A stretch of 21,241 nt of DNA. It comes from Clostridiales bacterium UBA7573 (GTDB taxonomy: Bacteria > Bacillota > Clostridia > Oscillospirales > CAG-272). The stretch spans positions 1 through 21,241 of the forward strand of contig DLLB01000019.1 of NCBI GenBank assembly GCA_002477905.1. The letters run 5' to 3'. The translations under genes were made by a program, and so were the position numbers. The notes under the pieces were generated by a model that had not been told where the DNA came from, searched no databases, and saw only the letters and a list, made by a program, of their open reading frames with translations. Positions 1 through 6,325 of the stretch are shown piece after piece; positions within the stretch are counted from its first letter, which is position 1; the number at the start of each line of letters is the position of its first letter.

Positions 1-237
1 AAGAAAAAGTGGTTGCGCGAACATATTGCAACGATTGTTTTATGCGTCGTGGCGTGGATCGGTATTCTGGTATTGCTGACGTTAAAAACACGAGACAACG
101 ACATATTTCTGATTCTGGGCGCAGTTGGCGGTTTACTTGCCGTACTGTTTTATGTTGTGTTGTATAACCGTATGATGGCGTATGTAGAAAATCGCGCATA
201 TCAGAATCCCGACAATGGAACAGAGGGTAAAAAATAA
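1..237 (+). CDS. Small two-helix membrane protein, 5' end probably outside the window
   Basis: The reading frame is open from the first base (Lys-Lys-Lys-Trp, then a TTG codon at 13), so the gene probably begins upstream; TTG at 13 is possible but has no visible ribosome binding site. The visible part encodes two hydrophobic segments: about 18 residues beginning IATIVLCVVAWIGILVLL, and a second beginning IFLILGAVGGLLAVLFYVV. They are joined by a short charged loop (KTRDND). A polar tail rich in Asn, Glu and Lys follows. This suggests a small integral membrane protein with a hairpin topology. I do not recognise a family. A hairpin terminator lies about 90 bases downstream, so this is probably the last gene of its transcript. 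Confidence 0.55.
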   Translation, partial: KKKWLREHIATIVLCVVAWIGILVLLTLKTRDNDIFLILGAVGGLLAVLFYVVLYNRMMAYVENRAYQNPDNGTEGKK

Positions 238-326
238 ATAACGTTATCCGATATGTTAAGGGCGCTGAACGAACTGATAGGAGACAAAAGATAAATCCCT
301 AAGGCGAAATGCGAAGAAACAACAAG

Positions 327-375
327 AAGACACACGCAGCGGAGTTTTATACGCTCCTTTTGCGTGTGTCTTTTT
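327..375. terminator. Bidirectional hairpin terminator between the small membrane protein gene and tRNA-Arg
   Basis: A perfect 12-bp stem (327-338 with 361-372) encloses a smaller hairpin. On the plus strand it ends in TTTTT (371-375), suiting termination of the gene ending at 237. On the minus strand it begins directly after the tRNA CCA end and is followed by a T-rich stretch, so it can also terminate the tRNA transcript. Confidence 0.75.
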
Positions 376-451
376 GGCCTACCCGATAGGATTTGAACCT
401 ACGGCCTCAAGAGTCGGAGTCTTGCGCTCTATCCAGCTGAGCTACGGGTAG
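375..451 (-). tRNA. tRNA-Arg (anticodon CCG)
   Basis: Read on the minus strand, the sequence folds as a complete cloverleaf. The acceptor stem CTACCCG pairs with CGGGTAG, the D stem is GCTC/GAGC, and the anticodon stem CAAGA/TCTTG holds the seven-base loop CTCCGAC. The T arm GTAGG-TTCAAAT-CCTAT follows. The loop places CCG in the anticodon, decoding CGG arginine codons. The discriminator is G and the 3' CCA is encoded (375-377). The tRNA has its own promoter (470-498) and a hairpin beginning right after CCA. I checked for a copy of its 3' end elsewhere in the window that could mark an integrated element and saw none. Confidence 0.96.
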
Positions 452-469
452 ATTTTTCGGAACGCGACT

Positions 470-498
470 ATTATAGCACACTTTTTTCAAATTGTAAA
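470..498 (-). promoter_or_regulatory. Promoter of tRNA-Arg
   Basis: On the minus strand, TTTACA (498-493) is followed after exactly 17 bases by TATAAT (475-470), with the extended -10 dinucleotide TG at the right place (TGCTATAAT). Transcription would start about ten bases before the mature tRNA 5' end. The promoter lies just beyond the stop codon of the araC-type gene. Confidence 0.85.
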
Positions 499-517
499 GG
501 GTTTTGCAAGATATTTT

Positions 518-1411
518 TCATTTTTTTGTATTTTTCCGTTCCTGCTCCGGTAGTTCCCCCGTTTTGGGCAGGCGATATGCCCGCTCTTTCGGAGAAAAAC
601 CAAAATACTGTTTGTAACTGCGGGAAAAACTGTGAACGGTCGCGTAATGCAGTTGTTCCGCAACTTGCGTCACCGTACAGCCCTCGGCAAGCAAACGATC
701 CGCTTCCTTCATTTTTAATCTTAAAAACGCCTTTCCAAGGCTCTCGCCTGTCACCGCACGGTATTTTGCCGCAAGGCTCCGGTAATCATAGGAAAAGCGT
801 TCGGAAAGCGTTTGCAGATTTCCAAGGGTACGCACATTCTGCGCAAGATAGGTTTGCAGCGTATACACCAGCACACGGTCATCTGTAATCAGCGGAAAAT
901 AGGATGTGGTTTGCGCCTCGGTATATCCGCGAAGAAACGCGATCAGAAGCTGTGCCAACAGATACCCTGCCGATTCATCGCCAAACAATGCGCCGCTTTC
1001 CAATTCGGAAAAAATGCGAAAAACCGTCTGTGTTTGCTCTGTCAGCCGCACCTTTCGCGCACTTTGCGCAGAGCACAGCCGCCGCAATTTTGCAAACAGG
1101 TAGGCAAACGCTTCCCCTGCCGGTTCAAACCCGAAAAACGCAAAGCGCATCGGCGCATCGGCACTTTGGATGGCATGCAATTCCTCCGGAAAAGACAGTA
1201 CCAGATCTCCTGCGCGCACCAGATGCGTCACCTCGCCTGTGGTAACGCTCCCTTGCCCCGCAAGGCAAAAGGTCAGCTCAAAGCACCATTGGTTGTGCGG
1301 CGCAATCTCCGTTTGCGGATCGCATAACAATTCTCCGTATTGCAACAAAGAAACTCCCACGCACTTGCGCGCATCGATCTGGACGCGGTCAAAATGATAC
1401 CGATATGCCAT
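518..1411 (-). CDS. AraC-family transcriptional regulator (cupin sensor plus HTH)
   Basis: A 297-residue regulator. The first ~170 residues look like the cupin-type sensor of AraC regulators; the pattern FELTFCLAGQGSVTTG followed by VRAGDLVLSFPEELHAI is typical. The last ~100 residues hold two helix-turn-helix motifs, including LQTLSERFSYDYRSLAAKYR and VTQVAEQLHYATVHSFSRSYKQYFGFSPKE, the conserved AraC signature. I chose ATG at 1411 because AAGGAG sits nine bases upstream (1426-1421); the longer open frame to 1630 would run through the opposing promoter. The gene is divergent from two sugar-type oxidoreductase genes at 1633-3573, which it most likely controls. It has its own extended -10 promoter. 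The ligand is unknown. Confidence 0.9.
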   Translation of the reverse strand: MAYRYHFDRVQIDARKCVGVSLLQYGELLCDPQTEIAPHNQWCFELTFCLAGQGSVTTGEVTHLVRAGDLVLSFPEELHAIQSADAPMRFAFFGFEPAGEAFAYLFAKLRRLCSAQSARKVRLTEQTQTVFRIFSELESGALFGDESAGYLLAQLLIAFLRGYTEAQTTSYFPLITDDRVLVYTLQTYLAQNVRTLGNLQTLSERFSYDYRSLAAKYRAVTGESLGKAFLRLKMKEADRLLAEGCTVTQVAEQLHYATVHSFSRSYKQYFGFSPKERAYRLPKTGELPEQERKNTKK

Positions 1412-1439
1412 TGCAACGATCTCCTTTTCCGTTTTTTTC

Positions 1440-1468
1440 AGCATATCACATTTTCTTGCTTTTGTAAA
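1440..1468 (-). promoter_or_regulatory. Promoter of the first araC-type gene
   Basis: On the minus strand, TTTACA (1468-1463) is separated by 17 bases from TATGCT (1445-1440), with an extended -10 TG (TGATATGCT). It gives a leader of about 20 bases that holds the ribosome binding site at 1426-1421. Confidence 0.7.
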
Positions 1469-1567
1469 GATTTTTTGCACTTTTTCTTTTTTCCATACAA
1501 ATATCCCTACAAAAATCGCCCGATCCGGGTACTGCAAAAATGATACCTTTCCGGCGTAAAAAAGATA

Positions 1568-1596
1568 AAGACAAAACGCGATCCTTCTGCTATACT
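1568..1596 (+). promoter_or_regulatory. Promoter of the oxidoreductase pair
   Basis: AAGACA (1568-1573) lies 17 bases before TATACT (1591-1596). The -35 box is poor and the -10 good, as expected for a promoter needing an activator such as the divergent AraC-type protein. The ribosome binding site AAGGAGG (1617-1623) precedes the start codon by nine bases. Confidence 0.6.
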
Positions 1597-1632
1597 CAAA
1601 GTATCCCATTTCCATCAAGGAGGAATCCAAAA

Positions 1633-2700
1633 ATGAACCAACAACCGATTCAAATTGCCGTCATCGGATGCGGCCGCATTGCAAACATCGCACATCTGCC
1701 CGCGCTCTCTGCCCTTCCAAATGCCAAGATCAAATATGTTTGCGATCTGATTGAAGAAAAGGCAACCGCCGCAAAAAATACTTTTTCCGTGCCCTATGCA
1801 ATCACGGATTACAAAACCGCACTCGCTGATGCGGAAGTAGACGCGGTTTATGTGCTGACGCCGAATGCCGCGCACTATACGATTACCATGGACGCGCTTG
1901 CCGCGGGCAAGCATGTATTCTGTGAAAAACCGGTCGCGGTGAATTACGCGCTTTCCAAAGAGATGGCAGACGCCGCAAGCCGTGCCAAAAAGCTTTTACA
2001 CATCGGCGTATGCAACCGCTATAACTGTGCGGTGGAACAGCTTGCGCAAAGAAACGCCGCCAAGGAATTCGGCAAGCTCTATCATGTATACTGCTCATTC
2101 CGCAGTTTCCGTTCCATTCCCGGTCTTGGCGGCGCGTTTACCGACCGTTCGCAGTCCGGCGGAGGCGTACTGATCGATTGGGGCATTCATTTCCTCGATC
2201 TGATTCTGTATGTTTTAGGCGGTGCGAAGCTGCAAAGCGTGACCTGCGACACCTATTCCGAAATGGCAAAAGACATGCGGGAATACCGGTACCTTTCCAT
2301 GTGGGCGGAAGATACCAAAAATCTGAACGGCACAAACGACGTAGAGGATTTTGTGACCGGCTATATCCGCACCGACCGTGCCTCCATTTCCTTCAACGGC
2401 GCATGGGCGCAGAATATCGGAACGGAAGAAATGTTTGTGGATTTCCTCGGAGACAAGGGAGGCGCACGGCTACGTTATGGCAGTGATTACACCCTCTACA
2501 CGACAGAGAACGGCATTTTAACCGAGAAAAAACCGCTCATCAAGATTAACAATCATTACGAAGCGGAAGACGCGGCATTTTTGGAAGCGATCCGGACCAA
2601 TGCGCACACCAAAAATGAGATTACGGAAATTTTAGAAAGCATGAAGCTCTTGGACGGACTGTATACGTCTGCCAAGCAACACCGGGAAATCGTGTTTTAA
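1633..2700 (+). CDS. Gfo/Idh/MocA-family NAD(P)-dependent oxidoreductase
   Basis: A 355-residue protein of the glucose-fructose / inositol dehydrogenase family. The N-terminal Rossmann fold starts with the nucleotide-binding motif IAVIGCGRIANIAH (about residues 8-21). The family's catalytic lysine is in the EKP motif (Glu98-Lys99-Pro100, context VFCEKPVAVN). The C-terminal substrate domain has GGGVLIDWGIHFLDL, with Asp182 and His186 as likely substrate-site residues. Such enzymes oxidise or reduce hydroxyls on sugars, polyols or cyclitols in the cytoplasm; the substrate cannot be told here. ATG 1633 is chosen for the AAGGAGG nine bases upstream; an in-frame ATG at 1540 lies upstream of the predicted promoter. 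A second family member follows after 24 bases, presumably in the same transcript. Confidence 0.9.
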   Translation: MNQQPIQIAVIGCGRIANIAHLPALSALPNAKIKYVCDLIEEKATAAKNTFSVPYAITDYKTALADAEVDAVYVLTPNAAHYTITMDALAAGKHVFCEKPVAVNYALSKEMADAASRAKKLLHIGVCNRYNCAVEQLAQRNAAKEFGKLYHVYCSFRSFRSIPGLGGAFTDRSQSGGGVLIDWGIHFLDLILYVLGGAKLQSVTCDTYSEMAKDMREYRYLSMWAEDTKNLNGTNDVEDFVTGYIRTDRASISFNGAWAQNIGTEEMFVDFLGDKGGARLRYGSDYTLYTTENGILTEKKPLIKINNHYEAEDAAFLEAIRTNAHTKNEITEILESMKLLDGLYTSAKQHREIVF

Positions 2701-2724
2701 CATCCGCAAAAAGGAGACTGCCTT

Positions 2725-3573
2725 ATGAAAAAAATCGGTTTGATCGACTATTATCTGGACGAATGGCATGCCAACCACTATCCGGCATGGATTGCGGAAG
2801 CGAATGCCGGATATCAGGTTTGCTATGCCTATGCGGAAGCGGATGTGCCGCCCACGGGCGGGATAGATACGGACACTTGGTGTCAAACGCATGGCATCAC
2901 GCGCTGTATGCGCATAGAAGAACTGTGCGAGCGTTCGGATTGTTTGATCCTGCTCTCTCCGGATCATCCGGAAAAGCATCTGCCTTATGCCAAAACCGCA
3001 TTCCGCTACGGCAAGCCCTGTTATGTGGATAAAACATTTGCGCCGAATGCGCAGACGGCAAAAGAAATCTTCGCGCTTGCCGACGCCTATCACACACCCA
3101 TTTTTTCTTCCTCCGCGCTTCGCTTTGCCACGGAACTGATCCCGTATCAGAACAACGCGCAAAGCGTTTCGGTTCTGGGTGGCGGAAATTTAGACAATTA
3201 TCTGATCCACTTTGTGGAGATTCTAGTGACGATGATGGGGGCAGAAGTCGCCACAGTGTCGGTACAGAATGTCGGAGCAAATACGGAATTCGCATGCAAA
3301 TACCAAGACGGCAGAGTCGGATGCATCCATATGTATCAGACGCAAGACCGTCCGGATTTTGAAGTCAGCGTAACCGACCGTTCCGGTGCAAATGCGCGCT
3401 ATCTGCGGCTCACTTCCCCCTATTTTCAAAACATGATCCACACATTGCTCGCTTGGTTTGACGGTGCGCCCACGCCGGTTCGTCCGGCAGAAACCGTAGC
3501 GGTCATAGCATTGCTCGACGCCATCCGGCTTGCGGCAAAAACCCCTTGGAAAGAGATCCCCGTACAAATGTAA
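2725..3573 (+). CDS. Divergent Gfo/Idh/MocA-like protein lacking the usual glycine-rich motif
   Basis: A 282-residue protein preceded by AAAAGGAG. Its order of elements resembles the Gfo/Idh/MocA family: a short N-terminal beta strand (KKIGLIDYY), then an acidic segment ending CLILLSPDHPEKH. Next comes CYVDKTFAPN, where Asp102-Lys103-Thr104 replaces the family's EKP motif, and then a C-terminal domain containing GGGNLDNYLIHFVEILVTMM. The N terminus has no GxGxxG nucleotide-binding motif: after the first strand it reads YYLDEWHANHYPAW. It is also shorter than the usual 330-380 residues. It may bind cofactor unusually, act on a bound substrate, or partner the preceding full-length enzyme. It shares that enzyme's transcript, which ends at a strong terminator 28 bases on. 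Confidence 0.75.
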   Translation: MKKIGLIDYYLDEWHANHYPAWIAEANAGYQVCYAYAEADVPPTGGIDTDTWCQTHGITRCMRIEELCERSDCLILLSPDHPEKHLPYAKTAFRYGKPCYVDKTFAPNAQTAKEIFALADAYHTPIFSSSALRFATELIPYQNNAQSVSVLGGGNLDNYLIHFVEILVTMMGAEVATVSVQNVGANTEFACKYQDGRVGCIHMYQTQDRPDFEVSVTDRSGANARYLRLTSPYFQNMIHTLLAWFDGAPTPVRPAETVAVIALLDAIRLAAKTPWKEIPVQM

Positions 3574-3601
3574 CGTCCCCTTCCCTGCCATCCTGCGACA
3601 A

Positions 3602-3636
3602 AGAGACGCGCTTTTGGGCGCGTCTCTGATTTTTTC
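3602..3636 (+). terminator. Intrinsic terminator of the oxidoreductase operon
   Basis: A perfect 10-bp stem AGAGACGCGC / GCGCGTCTCT (3602-3611 with 3618-3627) with a six-base loop, followed by GATTTTTTC. Confidence 0.88.
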
Positions 3637-3668
3637 TTCCGAAATGCTGTGTTTTTTGTCAAATCCTC

Positions 3669-3697
3669 TTTTCTTTTTCCGAAAAGTGTGCTATAAT
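3669..3697 (+). promoter_or_regulatory. Extended -10 promoter of the tsaE operon
   Basis: A perfect TATAAT (3692-3697) is preceded by TGC, giving a full extended -10 element. The -35 position (3669-3674, TTTTCT) is poor, so the extended element probably carries recognition. The stretch AAAAGTGTGCTATAATA also occurs in the tRNA-Arg promoter. Confidence 0.72.
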
Positions 3698-3755
3698 ATC
3701 CTTAAATTTGCAGGATACACGCTTTACTCGGCGAATCCTGCGCGGAGGAATACGC

Positions 3756-4178
3756 ATGGAATATCTTTCTCACAATCCAAGCGAAACGGAAGCCATCGGC
3801 GCACAGCTTGCCAAACAATTGAAACCGGGCGATTTTGTCGCAATGTATGGGGATCTCGGCGCCGGAAAAACCGCATTTGCGCGCGGTGTTGCGTCTGTTC
3901 TGGTTCCCCATGCGCAAATTCAAAGCCCAACCTATACGATGATCGCGGAATACCGTGCCGGCACGCTGACCTTCTGCCACTGCGATATGTACCGGATCAC
4001 CAGTGAAGACGATTTATATTCCATCGGATTTTTTGACAATCCGGATGCGATCTTTTTAGTGGAATGGTGCGAAAAGATTCCCTATGCCATTCCCCCCGCC
4101 CATTATCAGGTCACCATCACCAAACATCCAAACCAACCCGATTTGCGCACCATCACCATCCTGCCCCCGTCTGCCTAA
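3756..4178 (+). CDS. tsaE: tRNA threonylcarbamoyladenosine biosynthesis ATPase TsaE
   Basis: A 140-residue protein, close to the usual size for TsaE. This small ATPase works with TsaB and TsaD to make t6A at position 37 of ANN-decoding tRNAs in the cytoplasm. The Walker A motif GDLGAGKT is at residues 32-39, followed by the family blocks SPTYTMIAEY, HCDMYR and LVEWCEKIP. ATG at 3756 is chosen because GGAGGAA ends six bases upstream; an earlier in-frame ATG at 3708 lies at the transcription start region. It is the first gene of an operon with tsaB (40-base gap) and rpiB. tsaD is not in the window. Confidence 0.95.
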   Translation: MEYLSHNPSETEAIGAQLAKQLKPGDFVAMYGDLGAGKTAFARGVASVLVPHAQIQSPTYTMIAEYRAGTLTFCHCDMYRITSEDDLYSIGFFDNPDAIFLVEWCEKIPYAIPPAHYQVTITKHPNQPDLRTITILPPSA

Positions 4179-4218
4179 TCCATTTCGAAACAGAAAGGAA
4201 CCGATTCCGGTTGTTGCC

Positions 4219-4968
4219 ATGAAGATTCTTGCCTTGGATTCCACCACGCGCAGTGCCTGCGCCGCTCTGTGTGAGGACGACTGCTGTCTTGCCAAAACCA
4301 CATTGGACGCAAAACACACGCACAGCGAAACCCTGCTCCCGATGATCGCACATCTGTGCGAACTGACACACATCCCGATTGCAGAAATGGACGCGTTTGC
4401 GGTCACAGTCGGTCCCGGTTCTTTCACCGGCGTGCGTATTGGCGTTTCCACGATCAAAGGGCTTGCGTTCGGACAGGGAAAGCCCTGCTATGCCATCTCC
4501 ACACTGGAAGCACTTGCTCAAAACGCCGCGGGATTATCCGGTATTCTCGTTCCGGTGTTGGACGCGCGGCGTTCCCAAGTGTATACCGCCTGCTTCCGCT
4601 CTGCGGAAAACGGTACGGTGCAACGGCTGACGGAAGACGATCTTTTGCCCATTCCGGAACTGGTTTCCCACCTCGCCGCCTATGGCGAGCCGATCCGATT
4701 GCTCGGAGATGCCGCCGATTCCGTCTCGCAAGCGGCACAAGCGCAAGGGATCCCGTTACTTCCCGTTCCGTTTCTGTTACGCGCACCCGACGCGGCATCC
4801 GTCGCATACTGTGCATATACCAAAATTCAGGCGCACGAAGCGCCGCTTTCCGACGTCACGCTTGCGCCGGTATATTTGCGCCCGTCCCAAGCGGAACGGG
4901 AACGCGCGGAGCGCGTTGCGGCACAATCCCCCAAAACAGAGGCTTCGGTTCCCGTTTCTTCGAAATAG
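4219..4968 (+). CDS. tsaB: tRNA threonylcarbamoyladenosine biosynthesis protein TsaB
   Basis: A 249-residue, catalytically inactive ASKHA-fold paralogue of TsaD that scaffolds the t6A complex. The N terminus MKILALDSTTRSACAAL and the block TVGPGSFTGVRIGVSTIKGLAFG (about residues 63-86) are diagnostic. The start at 4219 matches family N termini, but no good ribosome binding site lies at normal distance: the only purine-rich stretch (AGAAAGGAA) is about 20 bases upstream, so translation may depend on coupling to tsaE. The C-terminal tail is rich in Arg, Glu and Ala. In many Bacillota tsaB is followed by rimI and tsaD; here rpiB follows instead. Confidence 0.93.
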   Translation: MKILALDSTTRSACAALCEDDCCLAKTTLDAKHTHSETLLPMIAHLCELTHIPIAEMDAFAVTVGPGSFTGVRIGVSTIKGLAFGQGKPCYAISTLEALAQNAAGLSGILVPVLDARRSQVYTACFRSAENGTVQRLTEDDLLPIPELVSHLAAYGEPIRLLGDAADSVSQAAQAQGIPLLPVPFLLRAPDAASVAYCAYTKIQAHEAPLSDVTLAPVYLRPSQAERERAERVAAQSPKTEASVPVSSK

Positions 4969-5037
4969 AATAAATTCCGCAACCGAATTTCAAAAAATAT
5001 GAAAAATTCAAGATATAAATAAAAAGGAGAATCTATT

Positions 5038-5484
5038 ATGACAACCAAACCGATTGCCATCGGGTGCGATCACGGCGGATTTCGCACCAAAGAAGCACTG
5101 AAAGCCCATCTTACCGCGCGGGGAATCCCGTTTGTGGATTACGGTACCGACAGCGAAGCTTCGGTGGATTATCCGGTATTTGCAGATAAAGTCTGCTGTG
5201 CCGTGACCGGCGGGGAATCGGATCTCGGAATTCTGATTTGCGGGACCGGGATCGGGATGAGCATGGCGGCAAACAAACACAAGGGTATTCGCGCGGCTTG
5301 CTGCGGCGACACGTTCAGCGCGCGCTTAACGCGCAATCACAACGACGCAAACGTACTTTGCATGGGTGAACGCGTGACCGGATTAGGGCTTGCCATGGAC
5401 ATTGCGGACGCGTTTCTGAACGCGGAATATGAGGGTGGCAGACACGCAAAGCGAATCGCAATGTTTATGGATTTGGAAAAATAA
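5038..5484 (+). CDS. rpiB: Ribose-5-phosphate isomerase B (RpiB/LacAB family)
   Basis: A 148-residue enzyme interconverting ribose 5-phosphate and ribulose 5-phosphate in the non-oxidative pentose phosphate pathway. Visible family features are CDHGG at residues 10-14, the active-site cysteine Cys68 in GILICGTGIGMSMAANK, and RNHNDANVLCMGERV with the conserved His101. Length is normal for the family. The start has AAAAAGGAG eight bases upstream. It is the third gene of the tsaE transcript after a 69-base AT-rich gap, in which I see no convincing separate promoter. A strong terminator follows. Some family members act on allose or galactose phosphates; with no such pathway next to it, RpiB is the simplest reading. 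Confidence 0.94.
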   Translation: MTTKPIAIGCDHGGFRTKEALKAHLTARGIPFVDYGTDSEASVDYPVFADKVCCAVTGGESDLGILICGTGIGMSMAANKHKGIRAACCGDTFSARLTRNHNDANVLCMGERVTGLGLAMDIADAFLNAEYEGGRHAKRIAMFMDLEK

Positions 5485-5534
5485 AGAGATTGTTTTCAAA
5501 GTCTGCATGCGGCAACAAAGAAATTTGAATCAGC

Positions 5535-5576
5535 AAACGGCGTTTCCCCCATATAAATGGAGGAAACGCCGTTTTT
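5535..5576. terminator. Intrinsic terminator after rpiB
   Basis: A 13-bp perfect stem (5535-5547 with 5562-5574), extended by two more pairs after one mismatch, with loop ATATAAAT and a TTTTT run on the plus strand. On the minus strand it could also end the transcript of the zinc-ribbon gene, giving that gene a roughly 140-base 3' untranslated region. Confidence 0.85.
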
Positions 5577-5711
5577 AAATGTCTTTGCAACTCGCCATTG
5601 CCATTCTCTTTTGCGGTTCCGCTTGCGAGAGCCGACCGATAAACGTACAAAGTACGGCAAAGCCGGCTTCCGGTAAGCGTTCCTCTTTTGCGACAGTTCT
5701 TTCCTACATGC
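5577..5711. other. Structured intergenic stretch of unknown nature
   Basis: Between the rpiB terminator and the zinc-ribbon stop codon. It holds no credible gene but several short hairpins: GCGGttCCGC, CGTAC-aaa-GTACG and CCGGcttCCGG. CTCTTTTGCG occurs twice, near 5607 and 5682. If transcribed, it would be the 3' untranslated region of the zinc-ribbon gene. It might be a decayed or miniature repeat element, but no second copy is in the window. Confidence 0.4.
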
Positions 5712-5990
5712 TTACAGTGCAGAATTCATGAACATGCCGACAATCATGTAGACCACCCATGCAACAATTGCCGTAATACCGCACGCCTTTGCCCGTTTGG
5801 GCGTTTTCGAATGATTGACCGGCCAGTAAATGATCCCAACCAAAGGAATCAGCGCTGACAAAATACACAGTCCTACACTCACTTGATCCGGCGCTTTTTG
5901 AGACATCGCATTTTCCACCATGCATCCGCAATTCGGGCAAATCACCGCGTCATCCATGATTTCTTTTCCGCATTTCGAGCAAAATTTCAT
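5712..5990 (-). CDS. Zinc-ribbon membrane protein
   Basis: A 92-residue protein that begins with a zinc ribbon: Cys4-x2-Cys7 in KFCSKCGKE and Cys18-x2-Cys21 in ICPNCGCMV. Two hydrophobic segments follow, VGLCILSALIPLVGIIYW and ITAIVAWVVYMIVGMFM, separated by a basic loop containing KTPKRAKA. This zinc-ribbon-plus-two-helices plan is common in Bacillota, and I know of no firm function for it. ATG 5990 is chosen because AGGAGG lies six bases upstream; the ATG at 6011 is upstream of that site. It is divergent from a small XRE regulator, and the 43 bases between the two start codons hold an imperfect palindrome that could be an operator. Confidence 0.82.
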   Translation of the reverse strand: MKFCSKCGKEIMDDAVICPNCGCMVENAMSQKAPDQVSVGLCILSALIPLVGIIYWPVNHSKTPKRAKACGITAIVAWVVYMIVGMFMNSAL

Positions 5991-6001
5991 AAAAACCTCC
6001 T

Positions 6002-6022
6002 GATATACCAAAATGGGATATA
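6002..6022. promoter_or_regulatory. Imperfect palindrome, candidate operator for the XRE regulator
   Basis: GATATACCA (6002-6010) and TGGGATATA (6014-6022) are inverted repeats matching at 7 of 9 positions, around AAA. The site lies between the divergent start codons of the zinc-ribbon and XRE genes, where a small XRE repressor would be expected to bind. TATAAC within the right half could be a -10 box for the XRE gene, which would leave almost no leader. Confidence 0.4.
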
Positions 6023-6033
6023 ACGATTTTTGT

Positions 6034-6251
6034 ATGAAGTTTCGGCTGAAAGAATTACGGACACAACTAAAATCTCGCAGTTAAAATTGGCGCTGGATCT
6101 CAATATGAATCAAAATACCATTTCCAGATATGAAAATTTAGAGAGGGAAGCAGACTATGCCACATTGATTCGATTTGCAGATTACTTTCACGTTTCTTTG
6201 GATTATCTATTGGGCAGAGACGATTTCCTTCCGCCCAAAACAGAACGATAA
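6034..6251 (+). pseudogene. XRE-family HTH regulator, frameshifted near its start
   Basis: ATG at 6034 opens MKFRLKELRTQLK, a typical XRE start, but the frame then hits a stop after three more codons. The next frame carries the rest without a break: ISQLKLALDLNMNQNTISRY, then an ExLEREADYATLIRFADYF-like helix and HVSLDYLLGRDDF. The two halves join perfectly if one A is restored in the A4 run at 6069-6072, giving a normal 72-residue Cro/CI-type regulator. So the gene is either broken by a one-base deletion, misread in a homopolymer, or, less likely, expressed by -1 slippage. It has no clear ribosome binding site. It is divergent from the zinc-ribbon gene, its probable target. A shared hairpin terminator follows. 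Confidence 0.85.
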
Positions 6252-6281
6252 CCACGCCGGATGGGCCGCCGGTAAGAAAGG

Positions 6282-6325
6282 ACCCGCGGAGAAAAGCATC
6301 CGGCTTTTCCCGCGGGTTCTTTCTT
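6282..6325. terminator. Bidirectional terminator between the XRE and MATE genes
   Basis: ACCCGCGG (6282-6289), one bulged A, then GAAAAGC pairs with GCTTTTC and CCGCGGGT (6303-6317) around a five-base loop. Pyrimidine-rich T tracts follow on both strands (TTCTTTCTTTC on plus, CCTTTCTT on minus), so it suits both convergent genes. Confidence 0.78.

Noticed and set aside
253..294. A 13-codon open frame after the first gene
   Set aside because: Too short and without a ribosome binding site.
375..451. Integrated element at the tRNA-Arg 3' end
   Set aside because: No integrase gene and no second copy of the tRNA 3' end appear in the window.
1540..1632. N-terminal extension of the first oxidoreductase from ATG 1540
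   Set aside because: The extra 31 residues are basic and unlike the family, and that start lies upstream of the predicted promoter; ATG 1633 has a strong ribosome binding site.
2632..3162. Minus-strand open frame across the junction of the two oxidoreductase genes
   Set aside because: It lies antisense to two genes with good motifs and ribosome binding sites.
5465..5650. Minus-strand open frame of 61 codons through the rpiB terminator
   Set aside because: It runs through a strong terminator stem into the rpiB end; no ribosome binding site or family pattern.
6060..6080. Programmed -1 frameshift in the XRE gene
   Set aside because: The A4 run is a weak slippery site and I see no downstream stimulatory structure; deletion or sequencing error is simpler.
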